NCBI GenBank assembly: GCA_010279815.1
Contig: QEOQ01000389.1
Span: forward strand, 174,651 to 238,650
Reading direction: 5' to 3'
DNA: 64,000 nucleotides
Source of the DNA: Brachionus plicatilis
Taxonomy: Eukaryota; Rotifera; Eurotatoria; Ploima; Brachionidae
In this document: positions 1 through 12,355 of the stretch, piece by piece
Layout of the letters: each line of letters opens with the position of its first letter
Numbering within the stretch: the first letter of the stretch is position 1
Made by a program: the position numbers and the translations under genes
Notes under the pieces: generated by a model
Database searches by the model: none
What the model was told of the DNA's origin: nothing
What the model saw: only the letters and a program-made list of their open reading frames with translations

Positions 1-122
1 GGCTCATCGGTGGCTGATGTTTTTTTGCAGAATGAATGTCCTGCTAGCTGCTTGTTGCGTAGATTTGATATGCTATTCAGCCGCTGAAGCTCAGCCCGTT
101 TTTGTCTTGGTACTTGTCTCAT
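1..122 (-). CDS. Possible partial protein-coding 5' end, runs off the left edge
   Basis: On the minus strand an ATG at 122-120 opens a frame with no stop down to base 1. The peptide begins MRQVPRQKRAELQRLNSISN and is basic and Gln/Leu-rich, about 40 residues so far. The GC-richer, coding-like composition ends almost exactly at this ATG, and the flank beyond 125 turns AT-rich, which fits a start codon. I do not recognise the protein. Two plus-strand frames are also open here (one ending at the TGA near 128) and a TTTTTTTGCAG acceptor-like string lies at 22-32, so a plus-strand terminal exon is a real alternative. Confidence 0.3.
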   Translation of the reverse strand, partial: MRQVPRQKRAELQRLNSISNLRNKQLAGHSFCKKTSATDE

Positions 123-2759
123 TAGTTTGAATTATTTTTCTTGGAGGAATTGTTACATTACGTTCAAACAACAATAAAAAAATTCAAAAATTCTTCTAAT
201 CTACGAAAACTAATGAAAAAATTTATTAATGCAAACAGATAATCAGAGTTTTTATCGTAGCTCGATGCCAGGATATCCTGTTAGTTTTATGTTCATTCCA
301 AGCGTGTAATAAACGAGCTTTTCTATCATTTAGATCTAAATGCAGCTTAGGATTTAATATAATTGAATAAACAAAAAAATAAATAATAAACTTGAATTTG
401 AGTTAAAATGGAAGATTAAATTTAGCAAAAAATTTTCCAGCTTGGCTCTGTGAAAAAAAGGGGTTTAAAATAATTTACGATCAGGTTAGCTGTGATATTT
501 GAGAAAATTAGCAATAAATTTTTTTCTAATAACCAAATGCTTTTGAATTTGAATTTTTTTTTAATTTCCCATTTTTCTAAAATTTCACAAGTTGGTTGTT
601 TTTCTTTTAAATTAAAAATTAGAAAAATGTCTTAATCCATAATTTTCTAAGCAAAAACACAATAGATAATATTGGCAGGAATTTCAATTAGGGATTAAAT
701 AATCCGATTTAAATTATCGGAATAATTATCTAGAAATAAAATAAAAAATTTTGCTCTAATTATTTCAAAGCGAGCCCGTTTTTTCTTTATTACAATAATA
801 AAAATTTTAGTTAACTACTTGGATTAATTTTGGAATTTGAATATCAGCTTTCATCGGGATAGAGTAACAAAACAAATACTGATTTTGTTTTCAAAAAATC
901 AATTTTATCAAACTTGAATTATTATTCACTGAATAAAAAACCTTGATCAATTTAAATTAAGTCATTTCTTAATATTTACTAGACTTATAAAAATTTAGGC
1001 AAAATAAGAAAAACATTTTATTCAAAAAATAAATTTTAATTCATCCATTTAATGCATAGTTTAATTAAAAAAATTGAAAATAGTTATTAATTCTTTTGAC
1101 TATAATTATCATTGATAACTATTTAATACATTAAGACTAGTTATGTGAGTCGACTGGGAATAACTTGGTATGAAAAACTTCCGACTCAACTAAAACCGAC
1201 TTTTACTCTCTAAACTCAAAAACAAAAATTTGAATTTAAGTTTTAAAAAAATTTATTATGAGTTTCAATTAAAAAAGAAACAAAAATGGCATTGTGATAT
1301 TATATACAAAGCTTCCAATACAAAAATAAAATAATTATATAACTTTTTTTCTAAATGCCAGAAACTTTTTCTGCAACAAAGTGAAACAAACAAGCAACTT
1401 TCACTTATTTTTGAAATGTAGAAAATAAATCAATAATTTTTTTTTTTGTATGAAATTTCACAATGCCAGCAAAAATTGAGTTAATATTGATAACTCTTGA
1501 GTCAGTTGTGGTCTATTTCTACGACTAGTAATCAATTCTGAAGCTTAACTAAATAAATCTTTTAAAAAGAGAAATGATAATCTAAATATTTTCCTATATC
1601 TCAGTCAATTGATATTGTTTAGAAAGTCATTTTAATATTTTACTTGATTGTTTTTTAAAAATGAAAACCTTAGACTCTTAATAAATTTATGTTAAACTTC
1701 AGGCTCCTAATAAACTTATTTATAAATTCTCTTTTTTTATAATCCTTACTAAATGGAATTTTTTTATCTCAGGTATAGAAAAGAGAGAGTAATAATTAAA
1801 TAATTTTTTAATGTAAACATCTTATGAATCAGTTAAATCTTTGTAAATTTCTTTAGGAAAATTTTTCTAAAAAACCAAATTTGTGAAGTTACATTTAATC
1901 AAAGTGAATAAATAGACTATAGTATATTAAGGTCCTGGAAATGTGAAAATTCACGCTATCTTTTCAAATAATTTTACATCTCAGAATTCCTTATTTACTA
2001 TTTTAAGAGAACTTAAGAAAATAAGTTTTTTGGTATAATGTACGGTATAATGTAATTTTTTAGGTCCAGTAACCATTAAAATTAAATTTACCATTTAATC
2101 CCATTTAGTTAAAAAAAATTTTGTTAAAGTAAAATTATTAAATTTTTTATTAAAGTTTTTAATAGTAATGGGTAATCGGTTTTTATCATTCACGGATTTG
2201 GCCAAAATTTTCGACCTAAGAAGACTCAAAAAACCTATCAATTAATCAGTTTTTTTTGGATGAAAAATCTTTATTTTTTATGGGAAATTTCTATACTCTA
2301 TTAGAAGATATATGATTTAAAATAATTTATAAACTTAAACTCATTAAAATTCTATTAGTTTGGTATTTTAAACTTTTTTCTAAATAAAAATAAACCAATT
2401 TTTGCTTAAGTGAAATAGAAAAAATTTATTTTAAAAAAGATATCAACTTTCTTAATAAAAAATTTTTGCAACAAATAAACAAAAAAATTCTTTCCCTAAA
2501 AATGTATTTTTGCAAGTTCAATCTTCTTGTTTTATATACAAATTAATTTTTTTTTATAAATGAATTATATACTATATTTTCAAATAAACTTAAATTAACA
2601 TGAACAAAATATTTTCTTAATTACCCAATGCTCAGATGTGTTTAATGGTTAAATTAAGTATTCAGTGTGTTTAAAACCAAACTTTTAGTGTAACTTTTCA
2701 TGTTTTCTAGAATACGACATGTATAAGAATTTTATCGGACAGTGAAAACTTTTGAATAT

Positions 2760-2812
2760 ATTTATTTATTTATTTATTGAATTGAATTAACCTCCTTTAA
2801 GGAGAAGTAAAA
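2760..2812 (-). repeat. LINE 3'-tail-like hairpin with TAAA-type tail
   Basis: Read on the minus strand, a CTCCTT/AAGGAG hairpin is followed by TTAATTCAATTCAA and then AATAAATAAATAAATA. The same arrangement, with a related sequence, is at 4529-4575. It has the layout of the better supported LINE 3' ends elsewhere in the window (such as 41936-42000), so I read it as the end of a heavily 5'-truncated retrotransposon copy. Confidence 0.4.
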
Positions 2813-4528
2813 GAAAATAAAAATAAAATTTTTTTTTGTGTTTTTGTGTTTTTTTAAAAAATGAAAAATCATTACCTAAAAATAAAATTAAAAAAATTTT
2901 TGAATATACTATTTGATCAAAAGAATTGAGAATTTGCTCGAGTAAAAAAGAGAGGCAAACATCCCTAATTTATTAATCGTTACATGAAATAAGAAATAAT
3001 GAAAAATATTTAATAATAGCATTTTTTTAAACGGACCATAAATTCATCAAAGAAGTAATAAATATATCTTTTGAATTTAAAATTATTTTGTTTAAATTGA
3101 ATTTTTTTTTATTTTGAATTTCTAAATTTAAAAGACTTTTAAATTCATTTCTTAGAAAAATATATATTTAATAACAAAAAAAATTAACTATAAAAGTTTA
3201 ATGATATTTTCTTTTCAATATTAACACAATCGAACCTAATTTTAATTAATATCTACAATTTATTTTAATTCTTGATGATCGGAAAAGGTCGATTTTAATT
3301 AAAATCTATTTTAAATCTTTAAAAAATATTACTATTTTTTTAAATATCCTGATATGCATTTTTTATTCTTTTTATTAAGCCATTAATTAAATAAAATTAT
3401 ATATTTTAATACACAAGCTAAATAGAAAAATTTGAAAAACAATTCTTCCTACATTTTTAACTCAAATTATATACTTTCAAATTATTTAATCTAAGCTTTA
3501 GTTTTCAAAAGAGTAAATTCGAACAAAAAAAGAAAAGTGAATAGTTTTAGTGATTTGCTCAAATTTGTTCAATGGTGTCATATTCTAAAAAAATTTTTTT
3601 ATTAAATTCGATTTAGTCACATATTAAGAAACTAGGATATCAGACGAGTCAACAATTAGTCGCGTTTACCATTCTAGACTCTGGTATTATTTTTAATTTT
3701 AAACATGAACATAAAATAATTGAGGAAAAAATTAAATTGATAGAACTCCTGATCGAACTTGCTAAGCTTTAACTACAAAATAAACAGATGTGATAAAAAA
3801 ATAACATGAAAAATTTTAAGAAAATAAATTAAAATTATTGATTTTGTTGAGACATAGTGATATTCGAAGAAATTTCTGGTTCATTTAGTTTTAATTTAAC
3901 CACCTTATTTAAAATATTTAAATGAATTTTTAGTTTTAATTAATTTCATATAATATTGAACAATTCCGGTATTATGTAACTTTTGAAAGCTCATTTTATT
4001 TCCAAATCTTAACTTTATGTTAATATTCAATTTTGAATATAATTTAAATAATGATCTTAAAATAAATACCTAATGTCAAATCTTTGATTTAGTAGCCAAA
4101 GTCTTAAGCTCTTTATCGACTAATTTAACAAACTTGAATGCATTTTTCTATTAATTAAACAAATTAATATTAATGTAGTGCATAAAAAAACGTTAAGACA
4201 CCTTGATGTTAATTCTTCAACAAAAAAATTTGAGTAAAATTCTTAAATTAAATTTTTGCCAATAATATCGAGTTTTAAATCTAACATAATTTTATTGTTA
4301 GACATGCAATCAAAAGTTATAAATTATATCTAAAATTACACAGATCCGTTCTATTAGTCAACCATAATTGACGCTACTAAATTCAGTTAGTGTAGACATT
4401 AAATAAAATTTTTTTCAAAAAGCATAAATCAATTTTATCTGGATACCACTAATCTTGGATCCAAATATCGAAATTATTGATTTTAATAACTACTGGCGAT
4501 AATTTTGAACTTTTTAAAAATTATCTTC

Positions 4529-4575
4529 ATTTATTTATTTGATTGAATTAGCCTCCTATTAAGAGAAGTAAATTT
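4529..4575 (-). repeat. LINE 3'-tail-like hairpin, second copy
   Basis: On the minus strand TTCTCTTAATAGGAGGCTAATTC is followed by AATCAAATAAATAAA. It matches the element at 2760-2812 over the hairpin arm, the TTAATTCAAT-type spacer and the A-rich tail, with a decayed stem. Confidence 0.35.
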
Positions 4576-6014
4576 AAAAAGAATTAAAAAAAAATGTTAA
4601 ATTTTTACTTATAAAAAATCCATTTAACAAGAAAAAGAAAAAAATAATAGAAAAATTTATATGTATGAAAATGAGTACTTTCTAAAAAAAAAAAACTGAT
4701 TATTCAAATTTGTTTTTATTTATTTTAGTACTGTTTTATTTGTAAATTAGCAACATGCTTGTCATATTTTTAAAATTTTCATTTAGCTAATAAATCAATT
4801 TCTAATTTCACATGGGAATCGAATTTTAATAAAAAAAATGTCCACTTAAATTGCTCACTGAATTTTTTCTCGGGTTTTTACTCTTTTATTTCTATCCAAA
4901 AAACGACTATCATTCAAAATTCGCAAAATTAAAACAAAAAAAATTTTTTTAAAATTATTTTTTATTCAAAAGTTTTTTTTATCCACAAAATGCTTTTCTT
5001 GTTTTGTACATAATGAAAATAAATTTAAAAAAATATATTTTAAATTATTTACCTAAAAAATGTGTTTTAATAAACCTAATCATTTGAGTAAATGAGTAAG
5101 AAAGCAAAGTTCAATTCCTAGGAGTTTCAGCATAAATTCTGTTTAAAGCTGAACGAATTCCTAAAGCAGAATTTATTAAAAAATAAGCTTTATGCGAAAT
5201 ATTACATATTGAATCGAAATTTTCATGAGACTTAACTTCAAGTCTTGATTTTGAATTCACAAGCTTGCTAGTATAGAATCGCTTGTTTGATAATCTAAGT
5301 AAATAAGCCCGCTTTGCTAGCTATGTATTGAGCCTAATTAAAGGCTAAGTGTCCTAGAAAACAAATATCAAGTAATTATGATTAGTTTTCTTTACAATTA
5401 TTGAAATCATTACAAATTATTCCAAATTTATTACAAAATTAATTGCGTATTTTAGATATAAATAAATACTGTTGGCATTTACTTAACTGTTGGCTTGGCG
5501 AATTATATCCAAATTGAACAATCATTTATTTGGTTCAATTCTCTGTTTCATTTATCTTTTTGATATTAAACGAAAAGAGTATTAAATTTTCTAAATTTTT
5601 CTAAATAATTTTTGTTTAAAATTTATCGAATAATAAAATTTCACCAAAAGGGTTTATAATTGGCACTTTGATAGCAGTAAAATTGTCTGGAGGCAAAAAA
5701 ATATTCAAAAAAATAAAGTTTAAGGCTAAGAAATATTTTCAAATAAAAATTTTATTTTAAAATCAGCCATCTTCTTCTTCTAGTGGAATATTTGCCAAAC
5801 AATTTAAATAAATGAACCTGCTATTTTCAGCTAGCTTTAATTTAGCCATAACTGTCGTATAAAGAATTGATTCTAAATTAACCCAAGTGAGAACTTGTGT
5901 CAAAAAAATTAATCAAAAAAATTTCTCGTTGACTGACTTTGTCATGAATTCGAATTTAATCTATTTCCTTAGAAATGGTTAATTAAGTTTTTGAAATTGC
6001 AAAAAATAATTTAA

Positions 6015-6066
6015 ATGCTTAAATCACCTTTTTACATTTTATTTTTATGTGTTCAACTAGGAAAAG
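6015..6066 (+). CDS. Candidate alternative signal-peptide first exon of the nidogen-like gene
   Basis: An ATG at 6015 encodes MLKSPFYILFLCVQLGK: a short start, a lysine, a hydrophobic core and a small-residue end, as in a signal peptide. It ends with one extra G directly before GTGAGT at 6067, a strong 5' splice site. The exon is therefore phase 1, the same phase as the signal-peptide exon at 19995-20049 and the phase needed by the acceptor at 22927. Splicing to 22927 would give a 1374-residue protein in frame. No other EGF-like or matching exon was seen between 6067 and 19994. It could instead be the first exon of a separate secreted protein whose later exons I missed. Confidence 0.45.
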
Positions 6067-9050
6067 GTGAGTGCATTTTTTTAATCTTCCACTAATTTCA
6101 TGCATCACAACAACATGTCACCATTTTTCTTAAGAATTTTTTTGACATGAAAGGAAATAAAAATAAAAAGTTTAAAAATGGAAAAATAAATATGGGCTCA
6201 GACTCAGTGTCTAAATTTAAAACATTGCAGGTATCTAATTTTAAATTGTCATAATGAGGCAACTTAGCGCCTAATCGATTTGATATTTAGGACGATTAAT
6301 TTCGATAAATTTCAATTAGATTAATGAATACTTAATTTATTAAAAAAAATTCACGAATTAGCATGATATAGAGTAGTGGGAGAAATTTTAAGTAAGGAAT
6401 CACATAAACATAAATTTAATTTTTTCAAATATTGATTTATGATTATTATTCTAACTATTACTACTTATTACAATTAACTGAAAATTTTTTCTTGGCAATG
6501 CATAATAATTGCAAAAATTAGTTTTCTTGTTTTTTTTTTTGAAAATTTTAAATTAATTGAAATATTTCTTAATTAATTTTGGTTGAAAAAAAATCGATAA
6601 CAAAATCCTTTCATCCTGATTTTGCTTCCAACTCAAGCACTCACTCACATTCGTTCATTGGTCGCAAGCAATTTGTTCGATTACAAATTCTTAAGTTTCT
6701 GACGTTCTTCTGAGATAATAAAATCTAAAATGTGCTTTTAATTAAAATAAATTTTAAACTAAGAAAAGATTAATATGATTGCATTGTCGGATTTTTATAT
6801 TTTAGCTCATACCATGTTCTCCCAACGCTAAATCAAACTCTTTAAGACAAATATTTTCCAAAACGAGAATAAACAACTCGATTCATTTCTCAAATTGAAT
6901 CTTTTTAAGTGCCATCATTCAAATACAAAAAAGCTTGCATAAATCGAATTAAAATTTCAATTAAATATGTGATATTTGTTCCGTTCAAAAATTTTCTCAT
7001 CATATCAGCAATCAATCAGAAAATCGAGAGCTTATCCACTTGAGTGATAATTGTTCTATAGCTTTTAATTTTTTAATCTGGAAAAATTTTTAAGTCAGAA
7101 AAAAACCTTAAATGTTGCTTAAATCCAGCTTCAAATAAATATTGGCATAAAAATAAGACAAAAAACAACTTTTAAATAAATTATTCCTTGATTAACTAGT
7201 CATGCAAATATGCATTTTTTTTATGATTTTAATTACTATTTAAATTGCTTGAGAATAAATTTTACTCGGACAACTGAATTGCTGTTGATATTTTAAAAAT
7301 ATCAATTTTTTTGTTTTCCTCTATTTGGTAAATCAAATGAATAAGAATAATGAGAAAATCATGCAAAATTAGGAATAGACAATGTAGCTTAAATTTTAAT
7401 TAGAAATTACTGGTAAATCACGTGCCCATTATGAACCAAAATGAAGGTGCACAATTGAATTAATCATGAATTTAATTTTTCTACTTTTTACTTTGTATCA
7501 CCCATGAGTAGATTTTTTGAAAAAAAAAATGAATGATGAGAAAAACTAAAATACACGAAATAAATAATAAATTAGTAAAATAAATAATTTTGATTAAATC
7601 CAGAATAGAAAATTTTGATCTTAACCATTTAATATTAAAACTAATTATTTTAACTTTTTAATTTAAAAGTTCAGATTGAGTTGTGCCAACATGAAATGGT
7701 AAATTAATCTCATGCAATGGGAAAACTTTAAAATAAGTTAAACAAAAAGCTATAAAAATTACTTAATTAAATTTAGACAATTTTTGATAAAATTATTTTT
7801 TCGCAAGATAAACCATAACTTTTTATCCACTATTATAAAGGCAATAGTGTCTTGTATTACTAATAAATTTCCGATATTTACTTTTTTTTTTAAATTAAAG
7901 TAAAGAACAAAAACAACTCTACAAAATAAATTTATTTTGGCTAACTTCCGGAACAGTTCATTTTATGAATACTTTCCGGTATTTTTCCTCTTTGAAAAAA
8001 TTATCCAGCCTAAAATCTTGAATTTATGAATAAATGCACTCAATCCTTTATAATCCATTCCTAAATCATTCTGATTTAGAGGAAAAAAATAATTTAGTTA
8101 ATTGATATTTTCCAAAAAATAGTCATTTTTACTTATTTTAATACAAGATCGATAATTATTTTTGAGGTCTAAAAATACGAAAATTAAATTGATAGAAAGT
8201 AAAAAAATTGAAAAAAGATTAATGTTATTTTGGTTCAATCTATATATTTTGTATTAATCAGTGGTGCAGTAATTGTGCTTTTTATTTGAATTTTTATCCT
8301 ATTTTTTAAAAAAGAATACAGGACCAGATTTGAAACAACAACATTTTAGAATCAAAATCCTTTATTATTTTGTATTTTTTTATATTTCCAAGCTAATAGT
8401 CAAAATCAATTCCTGTTTGCCAACTCAAAATGAAAATCTAGAAAATCAAAAAATATTTATTCTCAGACAATAATTTAAGAATTAAATAAGTTTAAAATTT
8501 AAAAGCGTTCAGAAATTTTCTCGTTTTTAACTTAAATGAGAGTTGATTTGTATAGCAATATTTTGATAAATAATGTTTTTTAATTAAAAACTTGTAATCA
8601 GTTAAAAATTTGAATAAATTTTACTAGTTATTAATCAATTCTCATTTAATTTTCATTGAAATTTAATTGAAAAAACTTCGCATCTTTCATTAGAGAAGTG
8701 AGTGAGGAATGCACCGTGAATGTGCAATATCGTATGTGGTAATTCATCACTCAGTCCTCAGTCTTACACTATTTCTAGTAACTTGAAATTCAAACATAAT
8801 TTCTATATCTAAAAAAAAAAAATCATTATTATTATTTTTAGATGAATTTTGGTTCCTTGAACCGATACAAAAAAAATTCTAATTAAAAAAAATAAATTTT
8901 AATTAACTAAAAATTTTATTTTTTCTCTTAAAAATTTATTAAATATCATTATTAATCTTTTTGATATCACCTATTATTTTAGTGTTTTTTAAATCATTTA
9001 AAAAATCATACCTGGCTTAAATTCTGGAGATGATTATTTTATGTGCTATT

Positions 9051-9051
<1 letters not shown>
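6067..9051. other. AT-rich intron or intergenic sequence
   Basis: No supported gene. If the exon at 6015-6066 belongs to the nidogen-like gene, this is part of its first intron. The short open frame around 8273-8473 has AT-driven composition (Phe, Leu, Lys, Asn, Ile) and no domain signal. A GC-richer patch near 8690-8760 with repeated GTGAGTGAGG/CACTCAG-type words is unexplained. Confidence 0.5.
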
Positions 9052-9104
<53 letters not shown>

Positions 9105-9420
9105 GTTACAACAAGCTGGCAAGCTAGACTTGCGAAGATGGGAAACAGTAAGATCCCATTTATGGTAACTTTGGCATGTACACTTAATCAGTAAAATTAA
9201 TTATGTCAGTATATAACCAATTAAAAGATGATAATAATGTTTGAAGAGGAAGAAGGTTGTCTTGGAAAACTGGTTGGCTTTTGGTAATTTGGTTCGATGC
9301 TGAGAGGGATGGGACCTCGGATCCGATGTTCCAGTTGCTAGGTTGATAGCGTGTTCTGTGTTTAGAGCACAGTCACTTTCCCAGCTCTGCCTTCATCACA
9401 CTGTAGATTGTTATTCACTT
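9052..9420 (-). repeat. Retroelement-like tail: GC-richer island ending in a (TTA)n microsatellite
   Basis: About 50 bp of perfect TAA repeats (9052-9101) abut a non-repetitive, GC-richer block that reaches about 9420. On the minus strand the block runs into (TTA)n, the layout of a LINE or SINE 3' end. I found no reverse-transcriptase motif in it. GGTTCGATGC near 9290 resembles a pol III B box, but no A box sits at the right distance. The type of element is undetermined. Confidence 0.4.
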
Positions 9421-10268
9421 TAAATCAGTTTTTAAAAAATTACGCAATAGTTAAAAAATACAAAACAAGCATTTAATTAAAATTAAATTTAAGATTTTTT
9501 ATATTCTTATTTTAAAATTTAACCTTGAAAATATAAAATAATAAATCTCATAAAATAATTTTTAATCAAATAAAAAATTTTATTAAATTTTAGAAAATAA
9601 AATTGAGAAACTTTTTTGTTGATGAAATTAAATATGGTATATTTAAAACGAAAATTAAAATTGAAGTATTTGTAATTTTAAAAATCAAAATTGAACTCAT
9701 AAAAGAAATCAAATATTTTTTTTCAATTAAACTTTAATTTGTTTTTCGTATTCAAAAAAAGTTTAATTTATTTATACTTTTAGTTTTGTATTTTAAGAAA
9801 TAAAATTCTAAAATAAAATTTTCAAATTTATATTTTATTCATGACTTCAACTCTTTTTTAAAACTTTACAAGCAAAGTTCATGAATTTGATTTTAATTGA
9901 AATTTCTGATTAAATTTTTAGATTTAAAAAATTTATCATAATAATCAAAAAAATAATCTCATGGCAGACATTTCTTGAAATCAGTCAAAAAGTAAAACTA
10001 TCGAATAACTAAAGAATTAAGTTCTATATCAGGATTTTTTTAAAGTGAACATAAGGTGCTGTTACGCTTAATTTTATAAGAATTTTTAATTTAAAGAGCC
10101 AATTTAAAGCTTCAATCAGTTTTAAAAACTAATTTGATTTAAAAAAAAATCAAACTGCTTTTGCCCAAATATTTATTTAGTTTTTTCTGAAAGATCTGTT
10201 TTAAATTTTGATTCTGAGGTTTTTTAAAAGCTTGAATTATCGAAAAATCGCTTAAATTTGTCATTATC
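9421..10268. other. AT-rich non-coding stretch
   Basis: Nothing recognisable beyond AT-rich, homopolymer-rich sequence between the (TAA)n repeat and the nested MITEs. Confidence 0.5.
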
Positions 10269-10276
10269 ATTTACAG
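10269..10276. repeat. Left 8-bp target-site duplication ATTTACAG of the hAT MITE
   Basis: ATTTACAG here is repeated exactly at 11149-11156, just after the CAACTCTG end of the hAT-type MITE. An 8-bp duplication is the hAT signature, and it brackets the hAT relic together with the Tc1-type MITE that later landed inside it. Confidence 0.65.
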
Positions 10277-11074
10277 TACCGTATACCCATGCTAAGAGAT
10301 GCATGCACCAAAAACCAAAACTCAGGTTTTAGACCAAGTATCACGTTACGTCTCGCCCATGTTAAACTTTCCCCCCTATTGATACGTGCATTAAAATGCA
10401 GATTTTTGGTGTTTGACGCCGCGTTAAAACCCAAAACTCGGTGAAAAACGCAGCGTTAATTCCTGAAAATCTAATTTAGATGCGGCATCAATAATTCATG
10501 CTAGTCATTAACTTATTTTTGAAATTCAAATTTAGATACCGGGTTAAAAATTGAAAAAAAAAAATTAATTCATAAATGATTAAAAATTATTTTTTTTTAT
10601 TAAAAATACATTTTCTAGTTTTAAGTGCAGGGCTAATATTTAGATTTTAAAGTAAAAATTTGAGGAAAAAGTAGAAAAGTATATGTTTTTATTAGATTTT
10701 TCAAACTAAAATGCTTTTAAAATATTATAGAGATAAATTTAAAAAATTTAATGAATTTGTTATATAATTTTTTCAAATAGTGTTTATAAAATTATATATA
10801 AAAAATTTAAATATTTAATTAATAATTTTTTTAATTAATAAGTTTTTGATTTGTGACAGTTTATTGTTTGTGGGGACGAATTTCACCAAGTCGTATTAGA
10901 TACACGTTAGAATTTAAGTTATTTTTGTCTATCGTCAAACACCAAAAATCTGCATTTTAATGCACGCATCAAAAGGGGGGAAAGTTAAACATGGGCGAGA
11001 TGTAACGTGATGCTTGGGCTAAAACCTGAGTTTTGGTTTTTGGTGCATGCATCTCTTAGCAAGGGTATACGGTA
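10277..11074. mobile_element. Tc1/mariner-type MITE with 140-bp terminal inverted repeats
   Basis: The element proper is 10279-11072 (794 bp), flanked by TA at 10277-10278 and 11073-11074. The ends are CCGTATACCC...GGGTATACGG. The terminal inverted repeats, 10279-10418 and 10933-11072, differ at only a handful of positions by eye. TA target duplication is the hallmark of the Tc1/mariner superfamily. The interior is AT-rich with no open frame, so it is non-autonomous. It sits at the very first bases of a hAT-type MITE (see 11073-11148). Confidence 0.8.
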
Positions 11075-11148
11075 GCTTTGCTCGGACTTTTGAAAAAAAA
11101 GTCCGGACTTGGACTTGACTTGAGACTTGTGACTTTTAAACAACTCTG
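11073..11148. mobile_element. Short hAT-type MITE split by the Tc1-type MITE
   Basis: After removal of the 10279-11072 insertion, a 76-bp palindromic relic remains: TAGCTTTGCTCGGACTTTT at the left and ...AGACTTGTG...CAACTCTG at the right. The right end matches the hAT MITE in the KRI1 intron (52695-53090), which also ends ACTTGTG...CAACTCTG. The left end is a mutated form of the expected CAGAGTTG start. Its 8-bp duplications are 10269-10276 and 11149-11156. Confidence 0.6.
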
Positions 11149-11456
11149 ATTTACAGACAGGTTAATAAAACCAGTTAGAAGATCAAACGGAATTATCAAG
11201 CTGGTTAAATTATTCAAATCGGTTCAGAGTGGAAACGGTAAGTGACCGGTCGACTAATCCTATACAATTATATGGACAAGCAAGCAAAAATAAATGGCGA
11301 TTTTTGGAGGTCTTTAAACAATTTACAAAATTAATAGTAAATTATCATTGAATAATTCTAACGGGTGTTATAAAAAGGTTGGCTCGGGTTTGTTTTCAAA
11401 ATCTTCAAAACTTGTTCGATAAAATCTGGTGATTTGTTCATCCAAAACTCAAAAAA

Positions 11457-11816
11457 AGTGAAAAAATTGGTATATTTTTGATCTTGGTCGTATAACTTTT
11501 GAACGGAACATGATATTTACACAAAATTTTAAACAATTTTATAAATTTGATTCGCCTTTATAAAAAAATAAAATTTTTTACTTTCTTCACTATTTTATGA
11601 CAAATATATGGTAGTCTTTAAGTCAAATTTTTTTAAAATGACTAAATTCAAAGTATAAATTATGTGCTTAAATTAAAGCTAATGAGCTTATCTTTTATTT
11701 GATATACAATTCTTAAGGTGAATAAAATTTATAAAATTGTTTAAAATTTTGTGTAAATATCTTGTTCCGTTCAAAAGTTATACAACCAAAATCAAAAATA
11801 TACCAAATTTTTCACT
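11457..11816. mobile_element. Foldback/MITE-like element with about 100-bp inverted arms
   Basis: The left arm 11457-11557 and right arm 11715-11816 are imperfect reverse complements. For example, GTATAACTTTTGAACGGAAC on the left pairs with GTTCCGTTCAAAAGTTATAC on the right. The spacer is about 157 bp of AT-rich sequence without coding potential. No clear target duplication was found, so the superfamily is unassigned. Confidence 0.6.
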
Positions 11817-12143
11817 TTTTCAATAAGGTTAAATTGAAGGAATTTTTGAGTATATCTTTTGAACCGAATGTAATAAAAAAAGATCTTTATATAATTTCAA
11901 GTTAAAAGGAAATTATTTCCTATCAAGAGAATTTTTATCTTGTTACTTCAGTAAAGCTCCAGTTATTTTAATATATGCAGCTTTTGTTTCAAAATTTTAA
12001 TTATTTAATTTAAATAACTTGTTGTTAAATTTTTTCAAATAACAATTAAATCAATAACTCTATTCAATTTTTATCATTATTGTTTTTTTGATATAAATAT
12101 TTTTTTAAAAATAAATTTAATAAATGAAGTGTCAGTCAGTCTC
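11817..12143. other. AT-rich non-coding stretch
   Basis: Nothing recognised. The words TTTTTGAGTATATCTTTTGAACCGAATG near 11840 echo the arm of the preceding foldback element, so it may be part of a larger decayed copy. Confidence 0.4.
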
Positions 12144-12250
12144 TTGAGGCATGGGCACTAGCCTGTTGATTAACCTTGAAGTTGAAAAAAGAAAGCTGAA
12201 TTGGTATTGAACAATACAACTTTTTGAATAAGAATATAAAGATTATCTGC
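12144..12250 (-). repeat. Copy 1 of a 107-bp direct repeat carrying a reverse-transcriptase fragment
   Basis: This segment repeats at 12730-12836 in the same orientation with only a few mismatches. On the minus strand both copies encode the stretch ADNLYILIQKVVSFN that follows the QSGFRK motif of LINE reverse transcriptases. Copy 2 is continuous with the rest of the degenerate LINE, and copy 1 is isolated from it by about 480 bp. Confidence 0.65.
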
Positions 12251-12320
12251 AATAATTAGAAATCACGATTATTTTTAAAAAAATATTTATTTTGAAAAAC
12301 TTTCGAATAAAAATTAAATT

Positions 12321-12355
12321 GTCACGATGCGTTTCGACCAAATGACCTTCTTCAG
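12321..12355 (-). ncRNA. Hammerhead-ribozyme-like motif, possible Penelope-like element relic
   Basis: The minus strand reads CTGAAGA, A, GGTC, ATTT, GGTC, GAAA, CGCATCGTG. CTGAAGA fits the CUGANGA box. The two GGTC tracts can pair as a 4-bp stem II with two wobbles. GAAA follows, and ACG-CAT-CGT can form a short stem III. Two points argue against an active ribozyme: an unpaired A before stem II, and G at the expected cleavage nucleotide. Hammerhead motifs with very short stem III are known in Penelope-like retroelements, and decayed copies of this kind are common. Confidence 0.35.

Larger units (their letters stand above)
123..6014. other. AT-rich non-coding stretch
   Basis: No convincing coding sequence on either strand. 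It holds only homopolymer-rich AT sequence and two short LINE-tail-like hairpins (2760-2812 and 4529-4575). A GTGAGTCGACT string near 1145 resembles, in reverse, one near 22735, but I could not define an element from it. Confidence 0.6.

Noticed and set aside
8273..8473. A 66-codon ORF
   Set aside because: Phe/Leu/Lys/Asn-rich translation of AT-rich DNA with no domain, no splice context and no conserved pattern.
9052..9420. A tRNA or pol III gene suggested by GGTTCGATGC
   Set aside because: No A box at a suitable distance and no cloverleaf. The (TAA)n junction points to a retroelement end instead.
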